Shown here piece after piece: positions 6,965-15,704 of a stretch of 23,026 bases of DNA (the first letter of the stretch is position 1; the number at the start of each line of letters is the position of its first letter). Location of the stretch: positions 1 through 23,026 of the IMG/VR virus record IMGVR_UViG_3300030107_003850; one strand, given 5' to 3'. Source of the stretch: a virus. A program made the position numbers and the translations under genes. Under the pieces are notes generated by a model, which had not been told where the DNA came from, did no database searches, and saw only the letters and a list, made by a program, of their open reading frames with translations.

Positions 6965-7747
6965 ATGAAAAATTTATTAGGATTTGTACAAAATTATCAA
7001 CAAGGTGGATATGTAAATCCATTTGACCAATCGGCAGTTCCAACACAATCTGATGTTCTTGGTCAATATGATATAGATTTAACCGATGATAAATATGCAC
7101 CATTTATACCAACATATGACCAAACAGGTGAAGACTTTCTTAGAACTAACTATATGCAGGATAGGCAAGGTTTATATGGTGGAGCTAGAAATACATTAGG
7201 TCAATTAGGTCAAAAATCTAGAGAGACAGAAGGACAGCAAGGTTTTGCAGGAAGTGGTAAATCTTTGTTAGATACCACTAGGGGAGATATTGTAGACCAA
7301 TTTGGTATGGATGCACAGCGTATGTATACAGGATTACAGCAAGATATATATGGCAGAAGAAGGGATTATGGTGAAGATGTATTGTCTGCTATTGGAGACT
7401 TACCTGATGATGCTTACACTATAGGTGGTGAAAGAATGAATAATGTTGATAGTTTATTTGGCTATCAGGGAGATACAGTTTATTATAATAATCAAGAGTT
7501 TAGTTGGAATAGTGCTTTAAATTCTTATTTACCAGTAAACTCTAGTGGTGAAACTACTACTTTAGGTGCAGGTGGTACTGGTGACCCAGTTCCCGGTGGA
7601 GATAATCCAGATACTAATGCACCTTGGAATCAAAATGGATATGACCCATCTAATCATGTTACAGGAGAAGTTTGGACAGATAGTGATGGTAAAAATTATA
7701 TATTTAATGCTGATAATGGTAGTTGGCTTTGGGATGGTATGAGCTAA
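6965..7747 (+). CDS. probable virion protein with N-terminal YQxGGxV motif and WD-rich C-terminus
   Basis: 260 residues. The N-terminal MKNLLGFVQNYQQGGYV matches the motif of the preceding gene. A glutamine- and glycine-rich helical middle (about 60-130) leads to a low-complexity glycine/proline/aspartate/asparagine linker (about 195-225) and a C-terminal short beta motif YIFNADNGSWLWDG preceded by EVWTDSDGKN, similar to small W-D-G repeats in phage structural proteins. It begins three bases after the previous stop, and its TAA overlaps the next ATG. Function unknown; virion location inferred from context. Confidence 0.55.
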   Translation: MKNLLGFVQNYQQGGYVNPFDQSAVPTQSDVLGQYDIDLTDDKYAPFIPTYDQTGEDFLRTNYMQDRQGLYGGARNTLGQLGQKSRETEGQQGFAGSGKSLLDTTRGDIVDQFGMDAQRMYTGLQQDIYGRRRDYGEDVLSAIGDLPDDAYTIGGERMNNVDSLFGYQGDTVYYNNQEFSWNSALNSYLPVNSSGETTTLGAGGTGDPVPGGDNPDTNAPWNQNGYDPSNHVTGEVWTDSDGKNYIFNADNGSWLWDGMS

Positions 7748-9498
7748 TGGCTAGAAGAAATATATTTGATAGAGATACTGGAGCGGGATACTATTCTGAT
7801 GCACTAGGTAATTTCTTAGAAAATATACCTAGTTTTTATGGACAAATAGCTAAAGAAAAAAGGCTTGAAAGACAGCGTATAGAGGATGTTAATTATAGGA
7901 ATCAAACTTATAACAACCAACTATTACAACAGTCTAGGAATAACATACGACAAAAGAAGTTAGACGATTTAAATGAAAGAAAGTTTAATCAAAAAGTAAA
8001 TAATGATAATTATACTCAGGCATATCAAATAGCTAAAGCTAAGTATGATGCTACTGGTGATTATAGTCAGCTTGCTCAAGTTGAGCAACGATATTCCCCG
8101 GAGACTTATGATTCTGAAAAAGTTAATAAAATAAAAGCTGGAACTACTGATAGACAAATTTTTGATGCTAATTATTTAGATTGGGATTCATTAAGTCTAG
8201 ATGAGAAGTATGGTAGGGGGAATGAGTTACAAGATTTAATTTCAGAATCATCAAGATTAATGAAAACAGGTGATGCTAGAAATAAAATTAATTATCAAAA
8301 CATTAATAAAATTTTAAGAAATGAATTTAAAACTTACACAAAAAATTCAGGTCAGCTTATAAAAGATAAGGACTTGTGGTCTGGACAAAAAGGTCAAATT
8401 GGATTACAAGCTTATAATTCTAATGAAAGAGGTATTGAGTCTGCCGAAAAACAAATAGATGCTTTAAAATCTAAAGTAAATGAAATAATTCCACGAAATA
8501 ATGCTATTAAAAATCCAACAACACTTAAAGAGCTTGGATATAACGATATGCAAATAAAAGAAATAAATACATTGAATCGTAGAATAGAAAATCTTAAAAA
8601 TGAAAAAGTAAATCTAACTAGCGGAAATGTTACAATCGCTAATGATTTTAGATACCCTATTTTTAATATAGACCCTACTGGTGAAGATTATGCTTTAGAA
8701 GGTATGAAGTCTGAAAGACCTGTAGAGCAAGAAACTAATATTACAGAAAACAATCAAGAAAAATTAGAAAAAATGGATGCTGACATATTAGCTAGTGTAG
8801 GTGATTTAGATGATGCAAAGATAGATGAATTTATGAGTGCATTAGAATCAGATAACCCTGAAGATTTAAATAATTATTTGTTTGGTTTTGAAGAGGGTGG
8901 AGATGATTTACCAGAGGGTGAGCCTGCTCCTAAGCCAATACAAACTGATTTAGCTGGTGTTGAAACTGGAGATGATTTACCAGAAGGTGAGCCTACTATT
9001 CCAGACCCTATTCCAGACCCAAAACCTGACCCACCAACAGGGGGTACTGTTTTACCTACAGCTACTGCTTCACCTGTGCAAGAATTTATTGAAAATATTG
9101 AAAAAGAATCTGAACTTCCAAAAGTACCTGATTTAGGTAGTGTTACAAAGCCAATTAGTGCTGAGGAATTTGAAAATTTAGATATGAAAGATGCTGAGGG
9201 TAAAAGAGTAAGTCTTAGTGATAATGTTGGTGTTTTTAATAAAAAAATTACTAATATGATTAAAAGAGTAAAAGATTTAGAAAAAATACAAAAACAATCA
9301 GGTTATTCTAACTTACAAAGACAACAATTAAGACTTGAACAAGAACAACTTGTAAGAGATTTATATGCAATATCTGATGGTGTATTATCACTTGGAGATT
9401 CATTTATTTCAAGTAAAGGTTCTAATAAATCTGTTGGGTATAAACAATCTGTAAAAAAAATAACAGGTCAAATACCATTTTCTTTAAGACGTAATTAA
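7747..9498 (+). CDS. coiled-coil and proline-rich probable internal virion protein
   Basis: 583 residues from ATG 7747, which overlaps the previous stop (TAATG); an upstream TTG at 7723 in the same frame is less likely. The first 130 residues are asparagine-, glutamine- and tyrosine-rich coiled coil (for example EKRLERQRIEDVNYRNQ). Two further helical regions lie near 215-285 and 490-550. Between them is an acidic, proline-rich linker with a duplicated GDDLPEGEP element. No enzyme motif is seen. The layout, long helices joined by a flexible linker, suits a core or scaffold component ejected or packed with DNA. It lies directly before the 1346-residue gene. Confidence 0.6.
   Translation: MARRNIFDRDTGAGYYSDALGNFLENIPSFYGQIAKEKRLERQRIEDVNYRNQTYNNQLLQQSRNNIRQKKLDDLNERKFNQKVNNDNYTQAYQIAKAKYDATGDYSQLAQVEQRYSPETYDSEKVNKIKAGTTDRQIFDANYLDWDSLSLDEKYGRGNELQDLISESSRLMKTGDARNKINYQNINKILRNEFKTYTKNSGQLIKDKDLWSGQKGQIGLQAYNSNERGIESAEKQIDALKSKVNEIIPRNNAIKNPTTLKELGYNDMQIKEINTLNRRIENLKNEKVNLTSGNVTIANDFRYPIFNIDPTGEDYALEGMKSERPVEQETNITENNQEKLEKMDADILASVGDLDDAKIDEFMSALESDNPEDLNNYLFGFEEGGDDLPEGEPAPKPIQTDLAGVETGDDLPEGEPTIPDPIPDPKPDPPTGGTVLPTATASPVQEFIENIEKESELPKVPDLGSVTKPISAEEFENLDMKDAEGKRVSLSDNVGVFNKKITNMIKRVKDLEKIQKQSGYSNLQRQQLRLEQEQLVRDLYAISDGVLSLGDSFISSKGSNKSVGYKQSVKKITGQIPFSLRRN
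8899..8994 (+). repeat. 69-base direct duplication inside the proline-rich linker
   Basis: The 27-base unit starting at 8899 recurs at 8968 with one difference (gagg versus gaag), encoding GDDLPEGEP twice, 23 codons apart. The near identity at DNA level, including third positions, shows a recent tandem duplication rather than an old protein repeat. It sits in a flexible linker where length change would be tolerated. Confidence 0.8.
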
Positions 9499-9504
9499 TG
9501 TATT

Positions 9505-12500
9505 ATGCCAGACGGTTATAGCTTTTATGAAGATTTATTAAAAAGAGCTGGGCAAAACCCAGAAAAATATCAAAATGCCATCCCCGGTATTGAGCAACTT
9601 GGTGATAAATTATACAATAAAACCCAAGTAACTGAAACACAAGTAGAAGATTATTTACCCGAAGCTAAAAAAGTAGCTGAGCAAGAGGTTTTTGAATCTA
9701 GAGAAAATGCTGAACTCTATGGTTTTATTCCCGGTAAATGGTTACCTGAATGGGTAAAAGAAGGGTATAATAATAGTATAGAGGGTTTAGGTTATCAGAT
9801 AGCAACAGGACAACGATTCTTTGAAGTTAGTGAAGATTATTTAGATAATAAAAGTTTTGCTGAGGATGTGGGTCAGTCTGTTATGTCTTTTTTTACTATT
9901 GCTGACATGGGTTCATTGATTGCTGGAGGTGGAATAGCGGGTGGTATTGCTAATGTTGGATATAAAAATGCAGCAAAACAGACCATTAAACAACTCATTA
10001 AAAACAATGTACAAAAAGGTTTAAGTAAGGAAGCTGCAGAGCGTGCAGCACAAAAAACTGTTACTCAACTTGTTAGTAAAAATAAAAAGAAAGCTGCACA
10101 AGTTATCAGAGCTTCATCTGGTATGAAAAATAAAATAAGTGAGAAGTTAGCTTTGGAGATAGTTGAAGAAGGTGCTAAAAAACTTCCTAATAAAATTATG
10201 AGTTCAGCTATAGGTGGCGGTGGAGGACTTGGTTTTTATGGAGGTCTCCAATCTGCATTTGGTCAGGAGTTGCAATCTGGAGATATAAGTGCTCTTATGG
10301 TAACAAAGGATGCGGCAATAAATGCGGGATTAGGTTTTGTTACTGCAGGCTCTGGTTCTAGATTTGGTAAATACCTATCAACTAAATTAGGTACTCCTAT
10401 AACTGCTACACAAAAATTAGCACATGGGGTAGCTGTTAAATCTTTAGAAGCTGCACAATTTGGTGCTGCTGCTCCCTTAATGGAAGGTAGAGCACCTGAG
10501 TGGAAAGATTTTGCTCATGCCGCTGGAGTAATAGCTGGTATGAATGTTGCAAGGAGAATACCATCTACTGCTGTAAAGCTAGCTGGTTTTGATAACCCTA
10601 AACTTGGAATGAAAAGTGCAGCTCAAGCAATGGCTGAAGGTGTGAGTGCTCAAAAAGCTGAATCTCAAATTTGGACATCGAGGCGTGGTGCTTCATTAAC
10701 AGATGTTAAATTTAAAGATATTGTTAAGGATGGTAAAAAAGTTGGAGTTGAAGTAACTGGTAAAAAAATAAATTTAAAGACAAATGAAATTTCTGATACG
10801 CCTACAAAACTAACAGAAAAACAATTTACATCTCGTGGTTTTGCTAGGAGGAGAGCTGGTAAGACTACTGAATCTATTAAAAAGGGTCGTAGACAAGAAA
10901 TATTTGGTAGAAAAAAGAAATTAAATATATCAGATAAAGAATTTAGAAGAATTGTAGAAGCTGAAACTGGGGTTGAAGTTAATCCAAAAAAGAATAAAAC
11001 TGGTTTTAGTCAACTTAGTTCTTTACAACAAATTAGAGTTTTAGATTTATTAAGAAAAAGACAAACTCAAAAAGATATATATAAAAATTTTAAAGAACAG
11101 GGTTATGATGAGTTTTTTATACCAAAAAGAGTAATTACAAGTAAGTTAGTTCCTGAATTTTTAATGCAAACTAAAAATAGGAATAGAACTCAAATTGGTA
11201 GAGAGAAAGCAAGAGATATTGATGCAGCTGATGCCAGAGGTATTACTTTATCTGGTACTTATATATATAAATTAAAGGAAGCTGGTATTTATTCAGGTGG
11301 TATTTTAGGTCGTTTATTTGGAAGAATTGAAGTTGAAGTTCCTAATGCAGACTATAGGGTAGGAAATAAAGCTCCCACTAAAAAAGGAGATAAGTTTTAT
11401 ATAAAATTAAGAAAAGAAAAAGAAGCTAAAGAATATTTTGAAGACTTAGGTAGAAGATTGGGGCAAAGAGAAAATCAAGCAGATGCAGATGTTGTAAAAG
11501 TTAGAAAAATATTAACGGAAATATACAAAGATGCAAAAAAAGCAGGAGTTCCTGTTAGGGCTTTTAGAGAAAATTATTTTCCTAATCAAATTAAAGAAAA
11601 ATTTTTAAAATTCTTAGGTAGTGACATATTTAAAATAATAGAAAAAGACCCAACATTTGAAAGTACAAAATTAACTGACAAGAGTTATATAGTTAATCAT
11701 ATAAACAAAATTCTTAAAGATAGTAAATTAAGTCCAGAAACAGAGTTGGCATTTAACCATCTAGCAAAAGAACTAGTAAAAGAAGCAAAGAAAAATGGAA
11801 TTACATTAAGTGATAAACAAGCTAAAGCAGATGCATTTTTAAAGATAAGAGACACAGTTTATAAACAAAGGTGGTCTTTGTCTGGTAATCTTGTAAAATC
11901 AAGAACTGCAAATTTTCCTGAAGAGTTTTATGAAAGAGATGCTAGGTTAGTATTGACTAAATATGCTAATGATGCTGCTAAAGATGTTGCAAATACTGAG
12001 TTTTTTGGAGCAAAGAATGAAAAAATTAATGTTGCCTTAGCTCAATTAAGAGCTTTGGCTAATAAAGCTAAAAGTCAAAACAATGAATTAGCAAGACAGT
12101 CCATAGAAAAAGAAATAGCTTGGCTTAATCAAACATTTAATTCTTACAATAATATGATAGAGGTAGACCCAACTAAGAATTGGAGAGACCCTCGTGCTAG
12201 GAAGTTTTGGTCTGCTACAACTGATTTTGAAGTAGCTACAAAAATAGGTCTTGGTTATGCAACCGTACCTAACGTAACACAGACTTTTATATCTACAGCA
12301 GTAAAAGCTGGTTATTATAATACATTTAAAGGAACATATAAATTAGCAACGGATAAAGAGTATAGGGCAAGAATAGCTAAATCAGGTCTTAGTAATTTAT
12401 CTGTGTTTCAAATGATTTCTGGTCTTGAGCCATCTGATACTATTTTTGGTAGAGCTGCACATTCGTTTACAAAATACAGTGGATTTCAAGCAATGAATAA

Positions 12501-13545
12501 AGTAAATCAATATGTAGCCGCAGCAGCTGGGCACGAATATGTAAAGAATTTAGTAGATGTTTCAAATGGAAAAGCTACTGGTTTTTCTAAATTAAAATCT
12601 AAATCATGGGCAAGAGATAATTTAAGACAATTAGGATTGCCAGAAGATGTTAAAAAATTATCAGAAAGACAGATTCTTGAATCTATGTATCGTTTTTCAA
12701 GAGACGCTCAGTTACAAAGAAATGTTTTAAATGACCCTATGATGTTTAATGACCCTAGATTTAGACCTTTCTTTTTATTTAAGCGATTTGGATATAAACA
12801 ATTTAATTGGATAAGAGAAAACGTAGGCAGGGAAGTATTTACTCATGGTAACGTACTTCCTTTATTAAGGCTTGGTGTAGGTGGGTTCTTTGGTGCTCAA
12901 TTTGTTGTAGCATCTAAGAAAGCTCTTAACAATTTCTTAGCTGGGGATGAGGGTGTCTTTGATGAAAATCAGTTATTTGTCCCCGGATTTATTATGCCTA
13001 AAGGAGTTGAGTATGAATATTTAGGTAATGATGTTAATATGGATTTATCTGAATATAAATGGTCTGATTTCTTAGATGATGTAGCTGCAGTAGGTGCAGC
13101 TGGTTTTATTGGAGATATATTAGCGAACGAAGATAAAGCTCGTGCTCTAGAATTTTTAGTTAAACCTGCTATATATCAAGATGCTTTAAAAGGAATTAGT
13201 GCTGTGCAAAGAACATATAAAGATATACAAGATTATGGCATAGGGATAAAAACAGGTCAAAGGTCATTAAAGTATATTGCACCTATATTTGGTACTGTTT
13301 CAAGAAGGTTAGCTCAACAATTTGAAACAGAGGGTCAAAAAGAAACTTACATTAAATATAGAAGGGGTATTGTAAAAGGGAGGATGCTTGATGCTTTTAT
13401 TGATGAGAATGATGCAGAAGCTTATAAAATTATGAAGGCTTGGAATAACGCTTATCCAGAAGAATACTTTACATCAGACGATATGGATAGCAATGCTATT
13501 TATGATAGGATAAAAAAGAAAGAAGAGAAAAGATATAACCCTTAA
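9505..13545 (+). CDS. 1346-residue internal virion / DNA-ejection type protein
   Basis: The largest gene here. It is mostly helical and basic, with several glycine- and alanine-rich hydrophobic segments: about 135-155 (SLIAGGGIAGGIANVG), 232-250 (AIGGGGGLGFYGGLQSAFG), 269-285, 333-345, and near the C-terminus LLRLGVGGFFGAQFVV and VAAVGAAGFIGDILA. The segment RPFFLFKRFGYKQFNWI near residue 1090 resembles a conserved patch in very large virion-associated proteins of uncultured phages. Its length and amphipathic layout recall the ejected core proteins of podoviruses (T7 gp16 type), but no lysozyme or transglycosylase motif was found. It ends the plus-strand block, its stop overlapping the end of a minus-strand gene. 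Confidence 0.6.
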   Translation: MPDGYSFYEDLLKRAGQNPEKYQNAIPGIEQLGDKLYNKTQVTETQVEDYLPEAKKVAEQEVFESRENAELYGFIPGKWLPEWVKEGYNNSIEGLGYQIATGQRFFEVSEDYLDNKSFAEDVGQSVMSFFTIADMGSLIAGGGIAGGIANVGYKNAAKQTIKQLIKNNVQKGLSKEAAERAAQKTVTQLVSKNKKKAAQVIRASSGMKNKISEKLALEIVEEGAKKLPNKIMSSAIGGGGGLGFYGGLQSAFGQELQSGDISALMVTKDAAINAGLGFVTAGSGSRFGKYLSTKLGTPITATQKLAHGVAVKSLEAAQFGAAAPLMEGRAPEWKDFAHAAGVIAGMNVARRIPSTAVKLAGFDNPKLGMKSAAQAMAEGVSAQKAESQIWTSRRGASLTDVKFKDIVKDGKKVGVEVTGKKINLKTNEISDTPTKLTEKQFTSRGFARRRAGKTTESIKKGRRQEIFGRKKKLNISDKEFRRIVEAETGVEVNPKKNKTGFSQLSSLQQIRVLDLLRKRQTQKDIYKNFKEQGYDEFFIPKRVITSKLVPEFLMQTKNRNRTQIGREKARDIDAADARGITLSGTYIYKLKEAGIYSGGILGRLFGRIEVEVPNADYRVGNKAPTKKGDKFYIKLRKEKEAKEYFEDLGRRLGQRENQADADVVKVRKILTEIYKDAKKAGVPVRAFRENYFPNQIKEKFLKFLGSDIFKIIEKDPTFESTKLTDKSYIVNHINKILKDSKLSPETELAFNHLAKELVKEAKKNGITLSDKQAKADAFLKIRDTVYKQRWSLSGNLVKSRTANFPEEFYERDARLVLTKYANDAAKDVANTEFFGAKNEKINVALAQLRALANKAKSQNNELARQSIEKEIAWLNQTFNSYNNMIEVDPTKNWRDPRARKFWSATTDFEVATKIGLGYATVPNVTQTFISTAVKAGYYNTFKGTYKLATDKEYRARIAKSGLSNLSVFQMISGLEPSDTIFGRAAHSFTKYSGFQAMNKVNQYVAAAAGHEYVKNLVDVSNGKATGFSKLKSKSWARDNLRQLGLPEDVKKLSERQILESMYRFSRDAQLQRNVLNDPMMFNDPRFRPFFLFKRFGYKQFNWIRENVGREVFTHGNVLPLLRLGVGGFFGAQFVVASKKALNNFLAGDEGVFDENQLFVPGFIMPKGVEYEYLGNDVNMDLSEYKWSDFLDDVAAVGAAGFIGDILANEDKARALEFLVKPAIYQDALKGISAVQRTYKDIQDYGIGIKTGQRSLKYIAPIFGTVSRRLAQQFETEGQKETYIKYRRGIVKGRMLDAFIDENDAEAYKIMKAWNNAYPEEYFTSDDMDSNAIYDRIKKKEEKRYNP

Positions 13546-13670
13546 TCTTCCTCCTTTTTATTTTCTTTAGCAGGTTCGTTCTTTACTTTTTTCTCTAATT
13601 CTTCCCTAGCAATATTATTAGCAATTTGAACATCTGCAAGTCTGTCAAATATTTCTTTTAATTGTTTCAC
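13542..13670 (-). CDS. 42-residue charged helical protein, last gene of the minus block
   Basis: GTG at 13670 begins seven bases after the stop of the cyclotransferase-like gene; the TAA at 13542-13544 lies within the stop region of the plus-strand giant gene. The product (KQLKEIFDRLADVQIANNIA at its start, then a lysine- and glutamate-rich tail ending KKEED) is a single predicted amphipathic helix with a very charged tail. No family is recognised. Its coding character and tight spacing argue that it is real; the weak ribosome site and GTG start lower confidence. Confidence 0.55.
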   Translation of the reverse strand: MKQLKEIFDRLADVQIANNIAREELEKKVKNEPAKENKKEED

Positions 13671-13676
13671 AGTTAA

Positions 13677-14024
13677 TTACCATTTTCCATTTTCGATTTT
13701 ATCATTTACCTTATCAATATGCCAAGAACCATTATCATTAAATAAATAATACTGAAAGCCTAATTCATCGTTATTAATGCGGTTATATAAAAAGCCTTCA
13801 CTCTCTAACATATCTAAGTTTGCCAAAGTATTATCATCAACTTTATAAACTTCTCCATGAACTTTACCACCTTTATCTTTTAATAGCAACGGAAAACTAA
13901 ATACTGATGGAACATAAATAGAATGGTCTTCTAGCACATCATCTCTTAAAAATTCACTACTTTCTAAGAAATGATGATTAGAACCACCCTTTTTTAAAGT
14001 TCCATATACAAATATATTATACAT
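13677..14024 (-). CDS. gamma-glutamylcyclotransferase-like (AIG2/YtfP) protein
   Basis: 115 residues from ATG 14024. The N-terminus MYNIFVYGTLKKGGSNHHFL is the hallmark YGTLxxG substrate loop of the gamma-glutamylcyclotransferase/AIG2 fold, and HGEVYKVDDNTLANLDMLE carries the conserved GE.Y and LDxxE region with the expected acidic residue. Family members release 5-oxoproline from gamma-glutamyl amines or peptides; the substrate of a phage version cannot be told. A longer frame from 14084 exists, but the first 20 residues would lie upstream of the conserved start, and ATG 14024 overlaps the upstream stop by eight bases like other genes here. It lies in a replication-type operon, so a role in modifying a small molecule, protein or base is possible. 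Confidence 0.8.
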   Translation of the reverse strand: MYNIFVYGTLKKGGSNHHFLESSEFLRDDVLEDHSIYVPSVFSFPLLLKDKGGKVHGEVYKVDDNTLANLDMLESEGFLYNRINNDELGFQYYLFNDNGSWHIDKVNDKIENGKW

Positions 14025-14553
14025 AATCTTGATTTTTGATAAGTTTAGTTGGTAAATAGTCAACTCCGCAGCAACTAGCAACATTTTGCAGCTCGTATAG
14101 ATTTCTTCCTAATCCAGTATCACCGCACTTTTCACAGTATCCAATATAAAAACCCATATCGTTCATTTTCCATCGTTTTTTATTAGATGTTGGTGAGTCT
14201 TTAAAATCCCAACTACTAATACACATTTTCCAATTCTTAATTTTAGTTTTGCCACGCATCCAACCACTCGCCTCATAATGATTATAAAACTTGGTAGCAT
14301 TCTTTTCAGGTTCATTAATACTTTTCTCACGAAAATATTTTATTACCATATCTAAGTCTTTTGGCTTTGCTTTATATTTATTAGTAGGTTTAATTGGTTT
14401 CTTCTTCACATTCTCATCTCCGGGGTCTCTAGGCGATACCCACTTTATCACATCCTTATTAAGCTCTGATTGTAAAGTAATTGTGTCTACCATCTTTTTG
14501 CAAAGAGTTTGTAACTCTGCAACAGATTTTTCTAGTTTAGCTATCTTGTCCAT
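14017..14553 (-). CDS. replisome-organiser-like DNA-binding protein with zinc knuckle
   Basis: 178 residues, with AAAGGAG before ATG 14553. A short N-terminal coiled coil (1-35) and a basic linker lead to the segment ATKFYNHYEASGWMRGKTKI, then KNWKMCISSW (about 86-115). This matches the C-terminal motif shared by many phage replication-initiation and DnaT/DnaD-like proteins (FYxxYxxxGWxxGxxxxxxWxxxxxxW). A zinc-binding pattern follows: CEKC at 140-143 and CC at 161-162. I infer a DNA-binding replication accessory protein. It overlaps both neighbours, so it is co-translated with the zinc-ribbon protein upstream. Confidence 0.65.
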   Translation of the reverse strand: MDKIAKLEKSVAELQTLCKKMVDTITLQSELNKDVIKWVSPRDPGDENVKKKPIKPTNKYKAKPKDLDMVIKYFREKSINEPEKNATKFYNHYEASGWMRGKTKIKNWKMCISSWDFKDSPTSNKKRWKMNDMGFYIGYCEKCGDTGLGRNLYELQNVASCCGVDYLPTKLIKNQDYV

Positions 14554-14869
14554 TCATCTCCTTTCTACAAGGTTTACAATCCAATCTCTTTTTACCATAT
14601 GTAGGAATGTTGTCATGATAAATTGTTGGGTTGTAACTATAATGATTTTCCCATATTTTTTTACATGAAGTGCAGTAAACTAAATAGTTATCACTACTCC
14701 TATCTATATTTCTCCTATTTGTTGGTTTATAATTATTTTGTAAATGCTGATTACCTAAATAAACATCTGATAATATGCTATCAGCTGTTAAAATTTTAAC
14801 TAATTCATCACTAAAGTGATTATTATACCTTCTTGATGATGATTTTTTATTTTTATTAATTTTGCTCAA
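14537..14869 (-). CDS. small zinc-ribbon protein
   Basis: 110 residues from TTG 14869, with AGAGG nine bases upstream. The N-terminal half is basic and polar; the C-terminal half carries YCTSC (cysteines 66, 69) and DCKPC (98, 101), a zinc ribbon with a histidine-, tyrosine- and asparagine-rich insert. Spacing resembles the treble-clef or ribbon part of HNH-type proteins, but no HNH catalytic histidine pair is evident, so I call it only a zinc-binding protein. It overlaps the next gene by 17 bases, and its partner also has a zinc knuckle. Confidence 0.6.
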   Translation of the reverse strand: MSKINKNKKSSSRRYNNHFSDELVKILTADSILSDVYLGNQHLQNNYKPTNRRNIDRSSDNYLVYCTSCKKIWENHYSYNPTIYHDNIPTYGKKRLDCKPCRKEMNGQDS

Positions 14870-14942
14870 AAAAAGTGCCTCTAATTTGCTCTATATCGTT
14901 AGATTATTAATTTTTAGTATCAATGTTCGATTATTTATTATA

Positions 14943-15004
14943 TTGTAACAGGGGTTAAATTAATAACCCCCATTACAATTTGGTTTAAATAAGCTATTTA
15001 AACC
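14943..15004. promoter_or_regulatory. two tandem hairpins after the SSB-tip gene
   Basis: Hairpin one: TTGTAA-CA-GGGGTTA (14943-14957), loop AATTAA, TAACCCC-CA-TTACAA (14964-14978), perfect but for a 2x2 mismatch. Hairpin two: GGTTTAAATA (14982-14991), loop AGC, TATTTAAACC (14995-15004), a perfect 10-base stem touching the stop codon of the minus-strand gene. Neither is followed by a U-run on either strand, so they may slow decay of the abundant upstream message or end transcription with a factor. The rest of the 134-base gap 14870-15003 shows nothing clear. Confidence 0.6.
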
Positions 15005-15204
15005 TAGAAAGGGGCATCATCTACCTTTTGGAAGTTGCCACGAAGCTGAGTTTTGCCACCTTTTGTCTTATTAATCCAAATAGATGCTTTCATCTCAACA
15101 CCACCAACTTTGGCATTGCCTGTATAGTCAGGTTTATTATCACCATCTTTTTTGAATCCGTTCTTTAGCAAACTCATGCTATTATCTTTTAGTTCAAAAG
15201 CCAT
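15004..15204 (-). CDS. small beta-type protein ending in an SSB-like acidic tip
   Basis: 66 residues with GGAG before ATG 15204. After a polar N-terminus, the segment YTGNAKVGGVEMKASIWINK then KTQLRGNFQKV has the alternating pattern of a small beta barrel, as in many short phage proteins of the DUF736-like kind. It ends VDDAPF, close to the DDDIPF tip by which bacterial SSB recruits repair proteins. I infer a single-stranded-DNA-binding or accessory role, but the fold is not proved. It has its own leader with a palindrome and is followed by two strong hairpins, so it is probably expressed as a separate, abundant unit. Confidence 0.5.
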   Translation of the reverse strand: MAFELKDNSMSLLKNGFKKDGDNKPDYTGNAKVGGVEMKASIWINKTKGGKTQLRGNFQKVDDAPF

Positions 15205-15225
15205 ATTGACTCTCCTTTATTTATA

Positions 15226-15243
15226 GGTGTTATACATAATACC
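15226..15243. promoter_or_regulatory. 18-base near-perfect palindrome upstream of the SSB-tip gene
   Basis: GGTGTTATACATAATACC is symmetric except at one pair, and a matching half-site GCATAACACC lies at 15299-15308 inside the end of the upstream gene. The position, 22 bases before the start codon on the minus strand, suits an operator or a promoter -10 region. The core TTATACATAA recurs at four other gene-start or intergenic positions in the window. No clear -35 box was found. Confidence 0.45.
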
Positions 15244-15284
15244 GATTTCTTTCGCTTTTATTAATTCGCCAACTAATATCATTA

Positions 15285-15704
15285 TCAGCCGTTACTATGC
15301 ATAACACCGTTGTTGTTAAAAAAATTCTTTGAAAGTAATTTATCAATCGGCACTAATAATATCTCTGAATCATTGTTGTCTCCGCCCATTACTTTTCTAA
15401 CTAACTTCTTTTTTAAAAGTTCCTTAATAATTTGTTTTAGCTTACTAACAGGAAAGCACACCATTGTAACCATTGCCCCATCTAATGTTAATATATGAAA
15501 CCACCAATCTGCTTTTGTTTTAGCTAATCCTGATGGCTTTCCTTTGAATTTTATTTCTATAGCTATATTACCTGTAGATGCCCAAGTATCTCTTTCAGTT
15601 TTAATCTCTATTTTGCTTTTTTCTCGCAATAGCCTTTCTAATTTCTTTTCATAGATAAGACCAAATTGTAAATCTAAATCAAAATTAGGATTATACGTCA
15701 TCAT
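15285..15704 (-). CDS. PD-(D/E)XK nuclease-like protein
   Basis: 139 residues. Near residues 32-70 it shows IEIKTERDTW, GNIAIEIKFKGKPSGLAKTKADWW, a pattern common to small phage endonucleases: an acidic residue before K, then E-I-K of the (D/E)xK motif, and a conserved KPSG...TKADWW segment. A C-terminal helical, lysine-rich part follows. I infer a structure-specific or junction-resolving DNA nuclease acting on replication intermediates. The start overlaps the end of the resolvase-like gene by 14 bases. No metal-site residue is obviously missing. Confidence 0.6.
   Translation of the reverse strand: MMTYNPNFDLDLQFGLIYEKKLERLLREKSKIEIKTERDTWASTGNIAIEIKFKGKPSGLAKTKADWWFHILTLDGAMVTMVCFPVSKLKQIIKELLKKKLVRKVMGGDNNDSEILLVPIDKLLSKNFFNNNGVMHSNG

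Noticed and set aside
13530-13560. Possible terminator between the convergent gene blocks
   Set aside because: Only a five-base stem (AAGAT/ATCTT) is available; the purine and pyrimidine runs come from codon use at the two gene ends.
14870-14942. Sigma70-type promoter before the TTG-start zinc-ribbon gene
   Set aside because: TATAAT is present near the hairpin, but no -35 box lies at proper spacing, and TTGATA nearby has no matching -10.
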